A stretch of 64,000 nucleotides of DNA from Leisingera daeponensis DSM 23529 (GTDB lineage: Bacteria > Pseudomonadota > Alphaproteobacteria > Rhodobacterales > Rhodobacteraceae), in contig NZ_KI421500.1 of assembly GCF_000473145.1 (NCBI RefSeq), positions 2,877,725 to 2,941,724 of the forward strand, written 5' to 3'. Below, one piece after another: positions 16,282 to 24,731 of the stretch. The notes below the pieces were generated by a model. It did not search any database, was not told the DNA's origin, and was given only the letters and a program-made list of their open reading frames with translations. How positions within the stretch are numbered: position 1 is the stretch's first letter; every line of letters starts with the position of its first letter. Both the position numbers and the translations under genes were made by a program.

Positions 16282-18210
16282 ATGCCCGACCGGCCCAACA
16301 CCCCGCTTCTGGACCAGATCACGCGCCCCGCGGATCTGAAAGGGCTGACGGATGCGCAGCTGGTGCAGGTCGCGCACGAGCTCAGGCAGGAAACCATTTC
16401 CGCGGTCTCCGTCACCGGCGGCCACCTGGGCGCGGGTCTTGGCGTCGTGGAACTGACCACTGCGCTGCACGCGGTGTTCGACACGCCGCGCGACAAGGTG
16501 ATCTGGGACGTGTCCCACCAGTGCTACCCGCACAAGATCCTGACCGGGCGCCGCGACCGCATCCGCACCCTGCGGATGAAGGACGGGCTCAGCGGATTCA
16601 CCAAACGCTCCGAGTCGCCCTATGATCCGTTCGGCGCGGCCCACAGCTCCACCTCGATCAGCGCCGCCCTCGGCTTTGCCGTGGCCCGCGACCTTGGCGG
16701 CGTGATCCCCGAGGGCAACGGCGACGCCATCGCGGTGATCGGCGATGGCTCGATGTCGGCGGGCATGGCGTTTGAGGCGATGAACAACGCAGGCCACCTG
16801 GGCAAGCGGCTGTTCGTGATCCTGAACGACAATGAGATGTCGATTGCCCCGCCGGTGGGCGCGCTGTCCTCCTATCTGTCCCGCCTCTACGCGGGCGAGC
16901 CGTTCCAGGAGCTGAAGGCCGCCGCCAAAGGCGCGGTCTCGCTGCTGCCGGAACCGTTCCGTGAAGGCGCCAAGCGCGCCAAGGATATGCTGAAAGGCAT
17001 GGCGGTCGGCGGCACCCTGTTTGAGGCGCTTGGGTTCTCTTATCTCGGCCCCATCGACGGCCACGATTTGAACCAGCTTCTGCCGGTCCTGCGCACGGTC
17101 AAGGCGCGGGCGACCGGCCCGATCCTGATCCATGTGCTCACCAAGAAGGGCAAGGGTTACGGACCCGCTGAGCGCGCCCGCGACAAGGGCCACGCCACCG
17201 CCAAGTTCGACATGGTGACCGGCGAGCAGAAGAAAGCGCCCTCCAACGCGCCCTCCTACACCTCGGTCTTCGGAAATGAGCTGGTGAAGCTGGCCGCCAA
17301 GGACGACAAGATCTGTGCCGTAACCGCCGCGATGCCGGATGGCACCGGCCTCAGCCTGATGGCCGAACGCTACCCCTCGCGCTGCTTTGACGTGGGTATT
17401 GCCGAGCAGCATGGCGTCACCTTTGCCGCGGCGCTGGCCGCCGGCGGGATGAAGCCGTTCTGCGCGATGTATTCCACCTTCCTGCAGCGCGGCTATGACC
17501 AGGTCGTGCATGACGTGGCGATCCAGCGCCTGCCGGTGCGCTTTGCCATCGACCGCGCCGGGTTGGTTGGTGCCGACGGTGCCACCCATGCCGGCAGTTT
17601 CGACATTGCCTTCATGGCGAACCTGCCCGGCATGGTGGTGATGGCCGCGGCGGATGAGGCAGAGCTGGTCCATATGGTTGCCACAGCCGCCGCTCATAAC
17701 GATGGCCCCATCGCCTTCCGCTACCCGCGCGGCGAGGGCGAAGGCGTCGAGATGCCCGAGACCCCCGAAGTGCTGGAGATCGGCAAGGGCCGGATGATCC
17801 AGAACGGCAAGCGCGTGGCCATCCTGTCCTTCGGCACCCGGCTGGGCGAGGTCAAAAAGGCCGCCGAAGCGCTGGCGGCCAAGGGCATCACGCCCACCAT
17901 CGCCGACGCCCGCTTTGCCAAGCCGCTGGACCGCGACCTGATCCTGCAACTGGCTGCGGACCACGAAGCACTGATCACCATCGAGGAAGGCGCCGTGGGC
18001 GGTTTCGGCTCGCACGTAGCACAGCTTCTGGCGGAGGAAGGCGTTTTCGACAGCGGCCTCAAGTACCGCTCTATGGTGCTGCCCGACACCTTCATCGATC
18101 AGGCCAGCCCGGCGGACATGTATGAGGTGGCGGCGATGAACGCGCCGCAGATCGAAGCCAAGGTGCTGGACGTTCTGGGCGTCGCGACGATTGCCGGGAA
18201 GCGGGCTTAA
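16282..18210 (+). CDS. dxs: 1-deoxy-D-xylulose-5-phosphate synthase
   Basis: 642 residues. TPP enzyme joining pyruvate and glyceraldehyde-3-phosphate, the first step of the MEP pathway. Motifs: [15 protein letters not shown] near 72, the TPP-binding [18 protein letters not shown] near 153, [13 protein letters not shown] near 180, and transketolase pyrimidine-binding [14 protein letters not shown] near 371. SD AAGGAG lies 5 nt before the ATG. It follows ispA by 51 bp, so two isoprenoid genes are probably co-transcribed. Confidence 0.96.
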   Translation: MPDRPNTPLLDQITRPADLKGLTDAQLVQVAHELRQETISAVSVTGGHLGAGLGVVELTTALHAVFDTPRDKVIWDVSHQCYPHKILTGRRDRIRTLRMKDGLSGFTKRSESPYDPFGAAHSSTSISAALGFAVARDLGGVIPEGNGDAIAVIGDGSMSAGMAFEAMNNAGHLGKRLFVILNDNEMSIAPPVGALSSYLSRLYAGEPFQELKAAAKGAVSLLPEPFREGAKRAKDMLKGMAVGGTLFEALGFSYLGPIDGHDLNQLLPVLRTVKARATGPILIHVLTKKGKGYGPAERARDKGHATAKFDMVTGEQKKAPSNAPSYTSVFGNELVKLAAKDDKICAVTAAMPDGTGLSLMAERYPSRCFDVGIAEQHGVTFAAALAAGGMKPFCAMYSTFLQRGYDQVVHDVAIQRLPVRFAIDRAGLVGADGATHAGSFDIAFMANLPGMVVMAAADEAELVHMVATAAAHNDGPIAFRYPRGEGEGVEMPETPEVLEIGKGRMIQNGKRVAILSFGTRLGEVKKAAEALAAKGITPTIADARFAKPLDRDLILQLAADHEALITIEEGAVGGFGSHVAQLLAEEGVFDSGLKYRSMVLPDTFIDQASPADMYEVAAMNAPQIEAKVLDVLGVATIAGKRA

Positions 18211-18243
18211 CTTTCGTGACCTCTAGGCGGAAGCCTGTGCAGG

Positions 18244-18267
18244 CAGGCGCGTAAGCGCCTGTCCTCT
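18244..18267 (+). terminator. Terminator after dxs
   Basis: CAGGCGC-GTAA-GCGCCTG is a 7-bp stem with a 4-nt loop, followed by TCCTCTTT. It lies 34 bp after the dxs stop. Confidence 0.6.
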
Positions 18268-18276
18268 TTACAATAG

Positions 18277-18296
18277 AAAAACCTTCAGTTTGAAGG
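18277..18296 (-). terminator. Terminator after the YeeZ-like gene
   Basis: On the minus strand CCTTCA-AAC-TGAAGG is followed by TTTTT. It is 45 bp downstream of the YeeZ-like stop and back to back with the dxs terminator. Confidence 0.65.
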
Positions 18297-18341
18297 GCAG
18301 GCAGGCCTAGACCGGGCTGCAAGCGCAGGCGGCCTTTGTCC

Positions 18342-19211
18342 TTAAACCCCCGGCGGTTCCGCCGGCGGCACAAAGCTTTCCATGTCCTCGGCCTCCAGCA
18401 CCGCCCGCAGCCCCTCGCGGTAGCTCGGATACAGAAGTTCCACCCCAAGCTCGTCCTTGATGCGCCGGTTACGCACCCGCTTGTTCTCGCCATAGAAGCT
18501 GCGTGCCATCGGGGTCATGCCCGCTTCGTCAAACGGCACCTCGGCAGGCATGGGCAAACCCAGCAATTCGGCGGCGTGGCCCAGCACATCCTGCGGCGGG
18601 GCCGGATCATCGTCGCAGACGTTGTAGATCGCCCCCGGCCGCGGCTGCGCGATGGAAGCGGCCAGCACCTGGGCGATGTCGTCCACATGAATGCGCGAAA
18701 ACACCTGCCCCGGCTTGATGATCCGCCGCGCCTTGCCCGCCATCAGCTTGGCAAATGGGCCGCGGCCGGGGCCGTAGATACCGGCCAGGCGGAAGATATG
18801 CAGCGGCAGCCCGGGAATGGCCTGCCATTGCGCTTCAGCCAGGGCGCGCCAGTCGCCGCGCTGGCTGGAGGGCGTGACGGGCGTATCCTCGTCCACCCAA
18901 GCGCCGTCGTGGTGGCCGTAGACGGCGGTGGTGGACAGATAGCCCACCCATTCCATACCAGAAGCCGCGGCAATCCTGCTGCCGATCGCCGCCAGCACCG
19001 GATCGCCCTCCGCATTCGGCCCGATCGAATTCAGGATATGCGTCACACCGTCCAGCGGCACCTCTTGCCCGGGCCAGGTGATCATCTCCACGCCATCGGC
19101 CTCCACGGTGTCCCGCGAGGTTCCGATAACCCTCCAGCCGTCCGCCTGCAGGCGCGGCGCAAGCGCCCGGGCGGTATAGCCAAATCCAAGACAAAGCAGT
19201 GTTTTTCCCAT
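18342..19211 (-). CDS. YeeZ-like NAD(P)-binding epimerase-fold protein
   Basis: 289 residues, extended-SDR fold. The N-terminus LLCLGFGYTARALAPRL is a GxGxxA-type dinucleotide site; STTAVYGHHDGAWVDE near residue 95 and FRLAGIYGPGRGPF near 140 are typical of YeeZ/YbjT-type proteins. The usual active-site Tyr-x3-Lys is not conserved in the expected place (after AVYG it has no YxxxK). Reaction unknown. Convergent with dxs; its 5' end is 73 bp from a divergent methyltransferase gene. Confidence 0.8.
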   Translation of the reverse strand: MGKTLLCLGFGYTARALAPRLQADGWRVIGTSRDTVEADGVEMITWPGQEVPLDGVTHILNSIGPNAEGDPVLAAIGSRIAAASGMEWVGYLSTTAVYGHHDGAWVDEDTPVTPSSQRGDWRALAEAQWQAIPGLPLHIFRLAGIYGPGRGPFAKLMAGKARRIIKPGQVFSRIHVDDIAQVLAASIAQPRPGAIYNVCDDDPAPPQDVLGHAAELLGLPMPAEVPFDEAGMTPMARSFYGENKRVRNRRIKDELGVELLYPSYREGLRAVLEAEDMESFVPPAEPPGV

Positions 19212-19284
19212 GGCACTTAGATGCGTTGGCGGCGGCCAGGGTGCAAGGGTTGATTCGAATCTGCCGAGCGACTTTGATAGCCCG

Positions 19285-19938
19285 ATGAAAAAGCAAGCAC
19301 CGGGATTGTCCGATGCCTATGCGCTGAGCACGCCTGAGGATTCACGGCGGCTCTATGCGGACTGGGCCGGCACATACGACCAGGACTTCGCCGCCGGGCA
19401 GGATTACCTGCTGCCTGCACAAACCGCCAAGGCCTTTGCCGCCGCCGGCGGGGAGGGCCCGGTTCTGGACGCCGGCGCAGGAACCGGCCTTTGCGGCCAG
19501 GCGCTGCGGGCGCTTGGGATTGAGCCGGTTGACGCCACCGACATCAGTGCCGCCATGCTGGCCGAGGCGCTGCGCAAGGACGCCTACCGTGACGTGATAG
19601 AGGCCGACCTGATGGAGGGCATCCCGGTTCCGCGCGGCTCCTACCGCGGTGTAGTGTCCTCCGGGACGTTCACCCATGGCCACCTTGGCCCCGAGGTGCT
19701 GCCTGCCCTGTTGCGCGTGGCGATGCCCGGCGCCTGGATTGCCCTGTCGGTGAATGCAAAGTTCTACGAAAAGGCAGGGTTTGCCGGGGCCTTCGACAGG
19801 CTGCTGCGCGGGCAATGGATCAACAACCTCACCCTGCCCGAGGTGCCGATCTACGGCCCGGGTGCCACTGGAGCGCACAAGAACGACACCGCGCTGATCG
19901 CCGTGTTTCAGAAAGTGCAGACCTTGCCGTTGGCATAG
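19285..19938 (+). CDS. Class I SAM-dependent methyltransferase
   Basis: 217 residues. Motif I VLDAGAGTGLCGQALR near residue 60 and the acidic strand-2 end VDATDISAAML are clear SAM-binding features. The N-terminal YADWAGTYDQDF resembles UbiE/Williams-Beuren-type methyltransferases. Start ATG 19285 is chosen because the longer frame overlaps the divergent YeeZ-like gene's start; the SD is weak. Substrate unknown. Confidence 0.83.
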   Translation: MKKQAPGLSDAYALSTPEDSRRLYADWAGTYDQDFAAGQDYLLPAQTAKAFAAAGGEGPVLDAGAGTGLCGQALRALGIEPVDATDISAAMLAEALRKDAYRDVIEADLMEGIPVPRGSYRGVVSSGTFTHGHLGPEVLPALLRVAMPGAWIALSVNAKFYEKAGFAGAFDRLLRGQWINNLTLPEVPIYGPGATGAHKNDTALIAVFQKVQTLPLA

Positions 19939-19982
19939 GGTCTTGGGAGGTGCAGACCTGCTCCTTATGAGCTTCTCAGCAG

Positions 19983-20008
19983 AAAAAACGCCGCGCAGAG
20001 CGCGGCGC
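19983..20008 (-). terminator. Terminator after the CaiD-like gene
   Basis: On the minus strand GCCGCGC-TCT-GCGCGGC is followed by GTTTTTTCT. It lies about 60 bp downstream of the CaiD-like stop and would end the acyl-CoA operon. Confidence 0.88.
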
Positions 20009-20066
20009 CAGGCCCAACTGTGCGGGGACATCCCCGGATGTTCCTGAAGCAGGCGGGGGGACCGCG

Positions 20067-20864
20067 TCAGCGCCCCTTCCAGACCGGATCGCGCTTTTCA
20101 GCGAAGGCGCGGGCGCCTTCCAAGTTATCCTCGGAGCCGTAGAGCACATCCACCGTCTCCAGCTGCCGCCGGGTGATCCGGTTCATCGCGTCCAGAAATT
20201 TGCTGTCCTCGGCATCACGCACGATCTCCTTGATCGCTGCATAGACCAGCGGTGGCCCGGAGGCGAGCAGCCGAGCCAGTTCCCAGGCGCGGTCCATCAG
20301 CTGATCCGCCGCCACGATCTCATTCACCAGGCCCCAGCGGTTGGCCTCTTCGGCATCGAACCAGCGCCCGGTCAGCAGCAGTTCCATGGCGATGTGATAG
20401 GGAATGCGTTTGGGGAGTTTCACGCTGGCCGCATCCGCAACCGTGCCGGAGCGGATTTCCGGCAGCGCAAAGGTGGCGTGACCGGCGGCAATGATCATGT
20501 CCGCCGACAGCGCCAGCTCCAGCCCGCCGCCGCAGGCGATGCCGTTCACCGCCGCAATCACCGGTTTGTTCATATCGCGCAGCTCCTGCAGCCCGCCAAA
20601 GCCGCCGACCCCGTAATCGCCATCCACCGCATCACCGTCAGCCGCTGCCTTCAGGTCCCAGCCGGGGCAAAAGAATTTCTCGCCGCCGCCGGTCAGGATC
20701 GCCACCCGCAGCTCCGGATCGTCGCGGAAGTCGCGGAACACCTCGCCCATCACCCGGCTGGTTTTCAGATCAATGGCATTGGCCTTGGGCCGGTCCAGAG
20801 TCACCTCCAGAATGGCGCCGTCGCGGCGGGTTTTCACAGGGCTGTTCTCGGGGCTGTCGCTCAT
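20067..20864 (-). CDS. Crotonase-family hydratase, carnitinyl-CoA dehydratase-like
   Basis: 265-residue enoyl-CoA hydratase/isomerase. Oxyanion-hole and catalytic regions are visible: PGWDLKAAADGD near residue 65, NGIACGGGLELALSADMIIA near 108 with the first catalytic Glu, and FALPEIRSGTVADA near 131. Start ATG 20864 follows AGGAGGAGATGAG. Similarity to CaiD is by eye; the context with an acyl-CoA dehydrogenase and a CoA ligase supports a short-chain or betaine-type acyl-CoA pathway. Last gene of the operon. Confidence 0.83.
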   Translation of the reverse strand: MSDSPENSPVKTRRDGAILEVTLDRPKANAIDLKTSRVMGEVFRDFRDDPELRVAILTGGGEKFFCPGWDLKAAADGDAVDGDYGVGGFGGLQELRDMNKPVIAAVNGIACGGGLELALSADMIIAAGHATFALPEIRSGTVADAASVKLPKRIPYHIAMELLLTGRWFDAEEANRWGLVNEIVAADQLMDRAWELARLLASGPPLVYAAIKEIVRDAEDSKFLDAMNRITRRQLETVDVLYGSEDNLEGARAFAEKRDPVWKGR

Positions 20865-20914
20865 CTCATCTCCTCCTGGCATGGGACATGCCGTTCTGTT
20901 TCAGGGCCAAAGCC

Positions 20915-22945
20915 CTAGTATTTTCGCCGCATCAGCGCGTCTGCTGCCACCGCATCCGCCGGGGTGCACAAAAGCGGGTTGATCTCGATCTCCTCCAGCC
21001 CCAGCGCGTTTTCCATGACATAGGCTTCGACCGCGCGGATAGCGCGCAGGATCGCCTCGCGGTCTGCCGCCGGGGCGCCGCGGTAGCCATCCAGCAGTTT
21101 CGAGATTCGCAGCGACTGGAGCGCCGCTTCGATGTCCGCGTCGGAAGCGGGCAGAAGGAAAGACGCGCTGTCCTCCATCAGTTCGGTCAAAGTGCCGCCC
21201 GCCGCCAGCGTCATGACAAAGCCGTGCACCGGGTCCTTGACCACGCCGACCAGCAGCTCGGCCACCGCGCCGGTGACCATTTCCTCAACCAGAAAGCGCG
21301 ACGCGGGCATGCTGAAGGCGGCATCGCTTACCTCCTGGCCGGAGTTCAGGTTCAGCACCACGGCCCCCGCTTCGGTCTTATGCGCGACGCCTTCGCCCTT
21401 CAGGACAACGGGAAACCCTACATCCACCGCCACTGCGCGGGCATTGGTGGCAGAGGCCGCCCGTTTGGAGCGCGGAACGCGCAAACCGTAGCTTGCCAGT
21501 TGCCACTTGGCGTCGGCCTCGGGCACCAGATCCGGCTCCACAACCGGCGTCGGCAGCAGCAGAGGCGCAGGCGCTTCCGGCAGCGGCAGGCTGGCGGCCT
21601 CACAGGCGGCAATCGCTTCGCTCAGGCCGCAGAGGGGCACCACGCCTGCTTCCATCAGCCGGGCCGCCACGGCCTCCGGCAGCAGTTCCGGCAGAGTGGC
21701 GACGAGGCCGACATTTGCCCCTGTCCGCTCGCGCGAACCGATGGCGGCCTGAATAGTGCATTCCCAGTCCGATGCATCGCAGCGGTCCTCGCGCGGGAAG
21801 TCCACGATCAGCATGGTCATCGCCAGCTGCGGATCCATCATGGCCGAGAAGGCTTTGGTCATCGCCTCAGTGTCGCGCCAGATATAGGTGTGGTAATCAA
21901 GCGGGTTCGCCAGCGCCACCATCGGCCCAAGCGCATCGCGCAGGTCCGCTTTCTGGCGGTCATTCAGGGGCGGAAACACGACGTTGCGCGTGTGGCCTGT
22001 GTCTGCCGCCAGGCTGGCTTCCCCGCCCGAGCAGCTGATTGTTGCAAGGCGGTTCGACGGCAGCCGTCCCGTCACGTGCAGCAGCTTCAAGGTCTCCAGG
22101 AAAGATGGCAGATCCTCCAGACGCGGGATGCCGAGGCGCGCGAGCAAAGCCCCCGCCCCCGCATCACCGCCCGCAAGCGAGGCGGTATGGGAAACAGTTG
22201 CAGCCTGGGCCTCAGCCGATTTGCCAACCTTCAGCGCGACAATCGGCTTACCCAGTTCGCGGGCACGGGCAGCCAGCGCCTCAAACGCGCGCAGATCGCC
22301 AAAGCCCTCGATGTGCAGGCCCAGCGCGGTGACGCGGGTGTCCTCCAGCAGTGCCTCGCCAATCGCGGCGATGCCGGATTGCGCCTGGTTGCCCGCAGTC
22401 ACCACATAGGCCAGCGGCAGCCCGCGTTTCTGCATGGTCAGGTTGATGGCAATGTTGGAGCTTTGGGTGACCAAGGCCACGCCTTTCTCTGCCCGCTGCC
22501 CGCCATGCTGGTCCGGCCACAGCAGCGCGCCGTCCAGATAGTTGATGAACCCATAGCAGTTGGGACCAAGGAAGGGCATATCCCCCGCCGCGTCCAGAAG
22601 CTGCGCCTGCAGGTCCGCCCCTTCAGCGTCCTCGGCTGCGGCTTCCAGGAAGCCGGACGCAAAACATACCGCCCCGCCGGCGCCGCGGGCCGACAGCGCC
22701 CGCACCACCTCGATTGTGGCAAAGCGGTTCACCCCGATGAAGGCCGCATCGGGCGCTTCCGGCAGGCTGTCCGCATCCTTGAACGCAGGCAGGTCTGCGA
22801 CCACTTCGGCCTTGGGATGGACCGGCCAGATGGCGCCGTCGAACCCCATCTTCCGGCACTGCTCGATCACCAGGCGGCACCATGCGCCGCCGCCGATCAC
22901 AGCTATGGATTTGGGACGGAAAAGGCGTGAAAGGTCGCGTGTCAT
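20915..22945 (-). CDS. ADP-forming acyl-CoA synthetase (CoA-binding + ATP-grasp fusion)
   Basis: 676 residues. N-terminal CoA-binding Rossmann domain (RLFRPKSIAVIGGGAWC, residues about 8-130), a succinyl-CoA-ligase-like middle with VSHTASLAGGDAG near 260, and a C-terminal ATP-grasp domain at about 465-676 (GFPVVLKGEGVAHKTEAGAVVLNL). This is the acetate-CoA ligase (ADP-forming)/Pat-like architecture, making acyl-CoA from acid, CoA and ATP with ADP and Pi. The start at MTRDLSRLF excludes upstream codons that belong to a dispersed repeat. It likely activates the acid used by the neighbouring dehydrogenase and hydratase. Confidence 0.87.
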   Translation of the reverse strand: MTRDLSRLFRPKSIAVIGGGAWCRLVIEQCRKMGFDGAIWPVHPKAEVVADLPAFKDADSLPEAPDAAFIGVNRFATIEVVRALSARGAGGAVCFASGFLEAAAEDAEGADLQAQLLDAAGDMPFLGPNCYGFINYLDGALLWPDQHGGQRAEKGVALVTQSSNIAINLTMQKRGLPLAYVVTAGNQAQSGIAAIGEALLEDTRVTALGLHIEGFGDLRAFEALAARARELGKPIVALKVGKSAEAQAATVSHTASLAGGDAGAGALLARLGIPRLEDLPSFLETLKLLHVTGRLPSNRLATISCSGGEASLAADTGHTRNVVFPPLNDRQKADLRDALGPMVALANPLDYHTYIWRDTEAMTKAFSAMMDPQLAMTMLIVDFPREDRCDASDWECTIQAAIGSRERTGANVGLVATLPELLPEAVAARLMEAGVVPLCGLSEAIAACEAASLPLPEAPAPLLLPTPVVEPDLVPEADAKWQLASYGLRVPRSKRAASATNARAVAVDVGFPVVLKGEGVAHKTEAGAVVLNLNSGQEVSDAAFSMPASRFLVEEMVTGAVAELLVGVVKDPVHGFVMTLAAGGTLTELMEDSASFLLPASDADIEAALQSLRISKLLDGYRGAPAADREAILRAIRAVEAYVMENALGLEEIEINPLLCTPADAVAADALMRRKY

Positions 22946-22980
22946 TCTGGAACGGATCCGCTGGTTGAGAGTTCGGAAGG

Positions 22981-23012
22981 CTCCGGCGGGGATATTTTCA
23001 GCCAGAAGAAGC
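22981..23012 (-). repeat. Dispersed intergenic repeat, copy C
   Basis: Minus strand CTTCTTCTGGCTGAAAATAT followed by CCCCGCCGGAG. It sits 36 bp upstream of the acyl-CoA synthetase start, and faces copy D in the same spacer. Confidence 0.7.
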
Positions 23013-23137
23013 ACAGGGTGTTACGAACCAGAATCGGCAACGCTGGTTGCGCGGTACAGGCGGGGAGGCCGATGACCGCGCCAGGAGAAGACCCCCGGTT
23101 GCGGCGCTGCCCTCCGGGGGCTGGATCTGGTTTCATT

Positions 23138-23175
23138 CTTCTTCTGGCCCTCGAATATCCTCGCCGAAGGCGAAA
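23138..23175 (+). repeat. Dispersed intergenic repeat, copy D
   Basis: CTTCTTCTGGCCCTCGAATA followed by TCCTCGCCGAAGGCGA. Opposite orientation to copy C, 125 bp away; together they fill the spacer between the acyl-CoA synthetase and SelW-like genes. Confidence 0.65.
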
Positions 23176-23188
23176 AAGCTGCCGGAGT

Positions 23189-23485
23189 TCAAGGTGCCGG
23201 CCGGTCGAGATGGCCCAGATCCCGGTCCGGGTCAATCAGGTCGCGGACGCGGGTCTTCAGCTCTTTCGCATCCTGAAAACCGCCGTCCCGCTTGCGGTCC
23301 CAGACCAGTTCCCTGTCAACCTGGATTTCGAAGATCCCGCCGGTGTCACCGGGAACCAGTGTCACCCCGCCCAAGGTGCCTTGGAAGGTTTGCAACAGCT
23401 CCTGCGCCATCCAGCCCGCCCGCAGCAGCCAGTTGCAGCCGGTGCAGTAGGTTATGGTAACAACGGGTTTCCCGGACCGGGTCAT
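23189..23485 (-). CDS. SelT/SelW/SelH-family (Rdx) thioredoxin-like protein
   Basis: 98 residues. The N-terminal TITYCTGCNWLLRA carries the CxxC redox motif (Cys14, Cys17) of the Rdx/SelW family, here with two cysteines and no in-frame TGA, so it is not a selenoprotein. The central GGVTLVPGDTGGIFEI and the conserved FEIQVDRELVWDRK region fit the family. The start lies 3 bp after the acyl-CoA dehydrogenase stop, so it is tightly co-transcribed within the acyl-CoA operon. Possibly a redox partner, but its role there is unknown. Confidence 0.88.
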   Translation of the reverse strand: MTRSGKPVVTITYCTGCNWLLRAGWMAQELLQTFQGTLGGVTLVPGDTGGIFEIQVDRELVWDRKRDGGFQDAKELKTRVRDLIDPDRDLGHLDRPAP

Positions 23486-23488
23486 GGA

Positions 23489-24652
23489 TCAGCCTCCGAC
23501 GGCGCGCAGCATCTCGCGGCTGATGATGTGCCGCTGGATTTCACTGGTGCCCTCCCAGATACGCTCCACCCGCGCGTCGCGCCAGATGCGTTCCAGCGGC
23601 AGCTCGTCCATCAGGCCCATGCCGCCGTGGATCTGGATTGCCTCATCCGCGACAAAGGCCAGCATCTCGGTTGCCTTCAGCTTGGCCATCGACATGTCGG
23701 CCTCAGTCACAGTGCCCTGATCGAACTTCCAGCCCGCCTCCCAGGTCAGGAGGTTCGCCGCCTTCAGCTCCAGCGCCATGTCTGCCAGCTTGAAGGAGAT
23801 GCCCTGGAACTTGCCGATCTGCTGGCCGAACTGCTTGCGCTCGGCGGCGTATTTGATCGAGTGCTGCAGGGCCCGTTCGGCGCGGCCCAGGCAAGTGGCC
23901 GCGACCTGCAGGCGGGTGGCGCCCAGCCAGGTGTTTGCCACCTCGAACCCCTTGTCGACCTCGCCCAGAATGGCCGAGGACGGCAGGCGGCAGTCGTCGA
24001 ATTCCAGCACCGAATTTGTGTAGCCGCGGTGGCTGACGTTGCCGTATCCGTCGCGCACCTCGAAACCGGGCGTGCCCTTGTCAACGAAGAAGGCGGTGAT
24101 CTTCTTCTTGGGCCCGCGCGGTGTGTCCTCTACCCCGGTGGCCATGAAGCAGATGGCGAAATCAGCGATGTCTGCGTGGCTGATGAAATGCTTGGTGCCG
24201 TTCAGAATCCAGTCATCGCCATCCTTGCGCGCAGTCGCCTTCATGCCGCGCAGGTCCGATCCCGCATCCGGCTCGGTCATCGCCAGGCAGTCCCATTTCT
24301 CGCCCTTCATGCAGGGGAACAGGTACTTCTCCTTCTGCTCCTGGGTGCCCGCCAGCAAGATATTTGACGGCCGCGCAACACCGGTCCAGTGCAGCGCATA
24401 ATTGGCACGGCCCAGTTCTTTTTCGTACATCAGCCAGGTCAGGGTATCGAGGCCGGCACCGCCCACATCTTCTGGCATGTTGGCGGCATAAAGCCCCGCT
24501 TCCATCGCCTTTTTCTGCACATCGCGGATCACATCCATGTCCAGGTGGCCGGTGCGCTCAATCTCCGCCTCATGCGGATAGAGCTCCTTTTCCACAAAGG
24601 CGCGGGTGGTTTCGACGATCATAGACTGTTCTTCGGTCATCCCGAACTGCAT
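23489..24652 (-). CDS. Acyl-CoA dehydrogenase (CaiA-like)
   Basis: 387-residue FAD enzyme introducing an alpha-beta double bond into an acyl-CoA. FAD/substrate motif MTEPDAGSDLRGMK near 137, and the C-terminal RIWEGTSEIQRHII containing the catalytic Glu near 367. ATG 24652 has AAGGAA 7 nt upstream and is preferred to one six codons earlier. First gene of a four-gene operon (dehydrogenase, SelW-like, ADP-forming CoA synthetase, CaiD-like), divergent from a GlxA-type regulator. Crotonobetainyl/gamma-butyrobetainyl-CoA is one plausible substrate; isobutyryl-type substrates are alternatives. Confidence 0.87.
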   Translation of the reverse strand: MQFGMTEEQSMIVETTRAFVEKELYPHEAEIERTGHLDMDVIRDVQKKAMEAGLYAANMPEDVGGAGLDTLTWLMYEKELGRANYALHWTGVARPSNILLAGTQEQKEKYLFPCMKGEKWDCLAMTEPDAGSDLRGMKATARKDGDDWILNGTKHFISHADIADFAICFMATGVEDTPRGPKKKITAFFVDKGTPGFEVRDGYGNVSHRGYTNSVLEFDDCRLPSSAILGEVDKGFEVANTWLGATRLQVAATCLGRAERALQHSIKYAAERKQFGQQIGKFQGISFKLADMALELKAANLLTWEAGWKFDQGTVTEADMSMAKLKATEMLAFVADEAIQIHGGMGLMDELPLERIWRDARVERIWEGTSEIQRHIISREMLRAVGG

Positions 24653-24731
24653 GGCGGTCTTCCTTGGCAAATCTGTTACGGGTCAGAGTACGCCGCTTGC
24701 ACGCACCTATCATGCAGACATAGAAATAATC

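Noticed and set aside
16162..18015. 617-codon minus-strand frame opposite dxs
   Set aside because: Antisense to a clearly conserved dxs; no start context and no domain.
20888..22930. 680-codon plus-strand frame opposite the acyl-CoA synthetase
   Set aside because: Antisense shadow; composition is Arg/His/Gln-rich and no motif is present, whereas the minus-strand frame has CoA-binding and ATP-grasp motifs.
23189..23485. SelW-like gene as a selenoprotein
   Set aside because: The redox motif is CxxC with ordinary Cys codons and the frame has no in-frame TGA, so no selenocysteine is needed.
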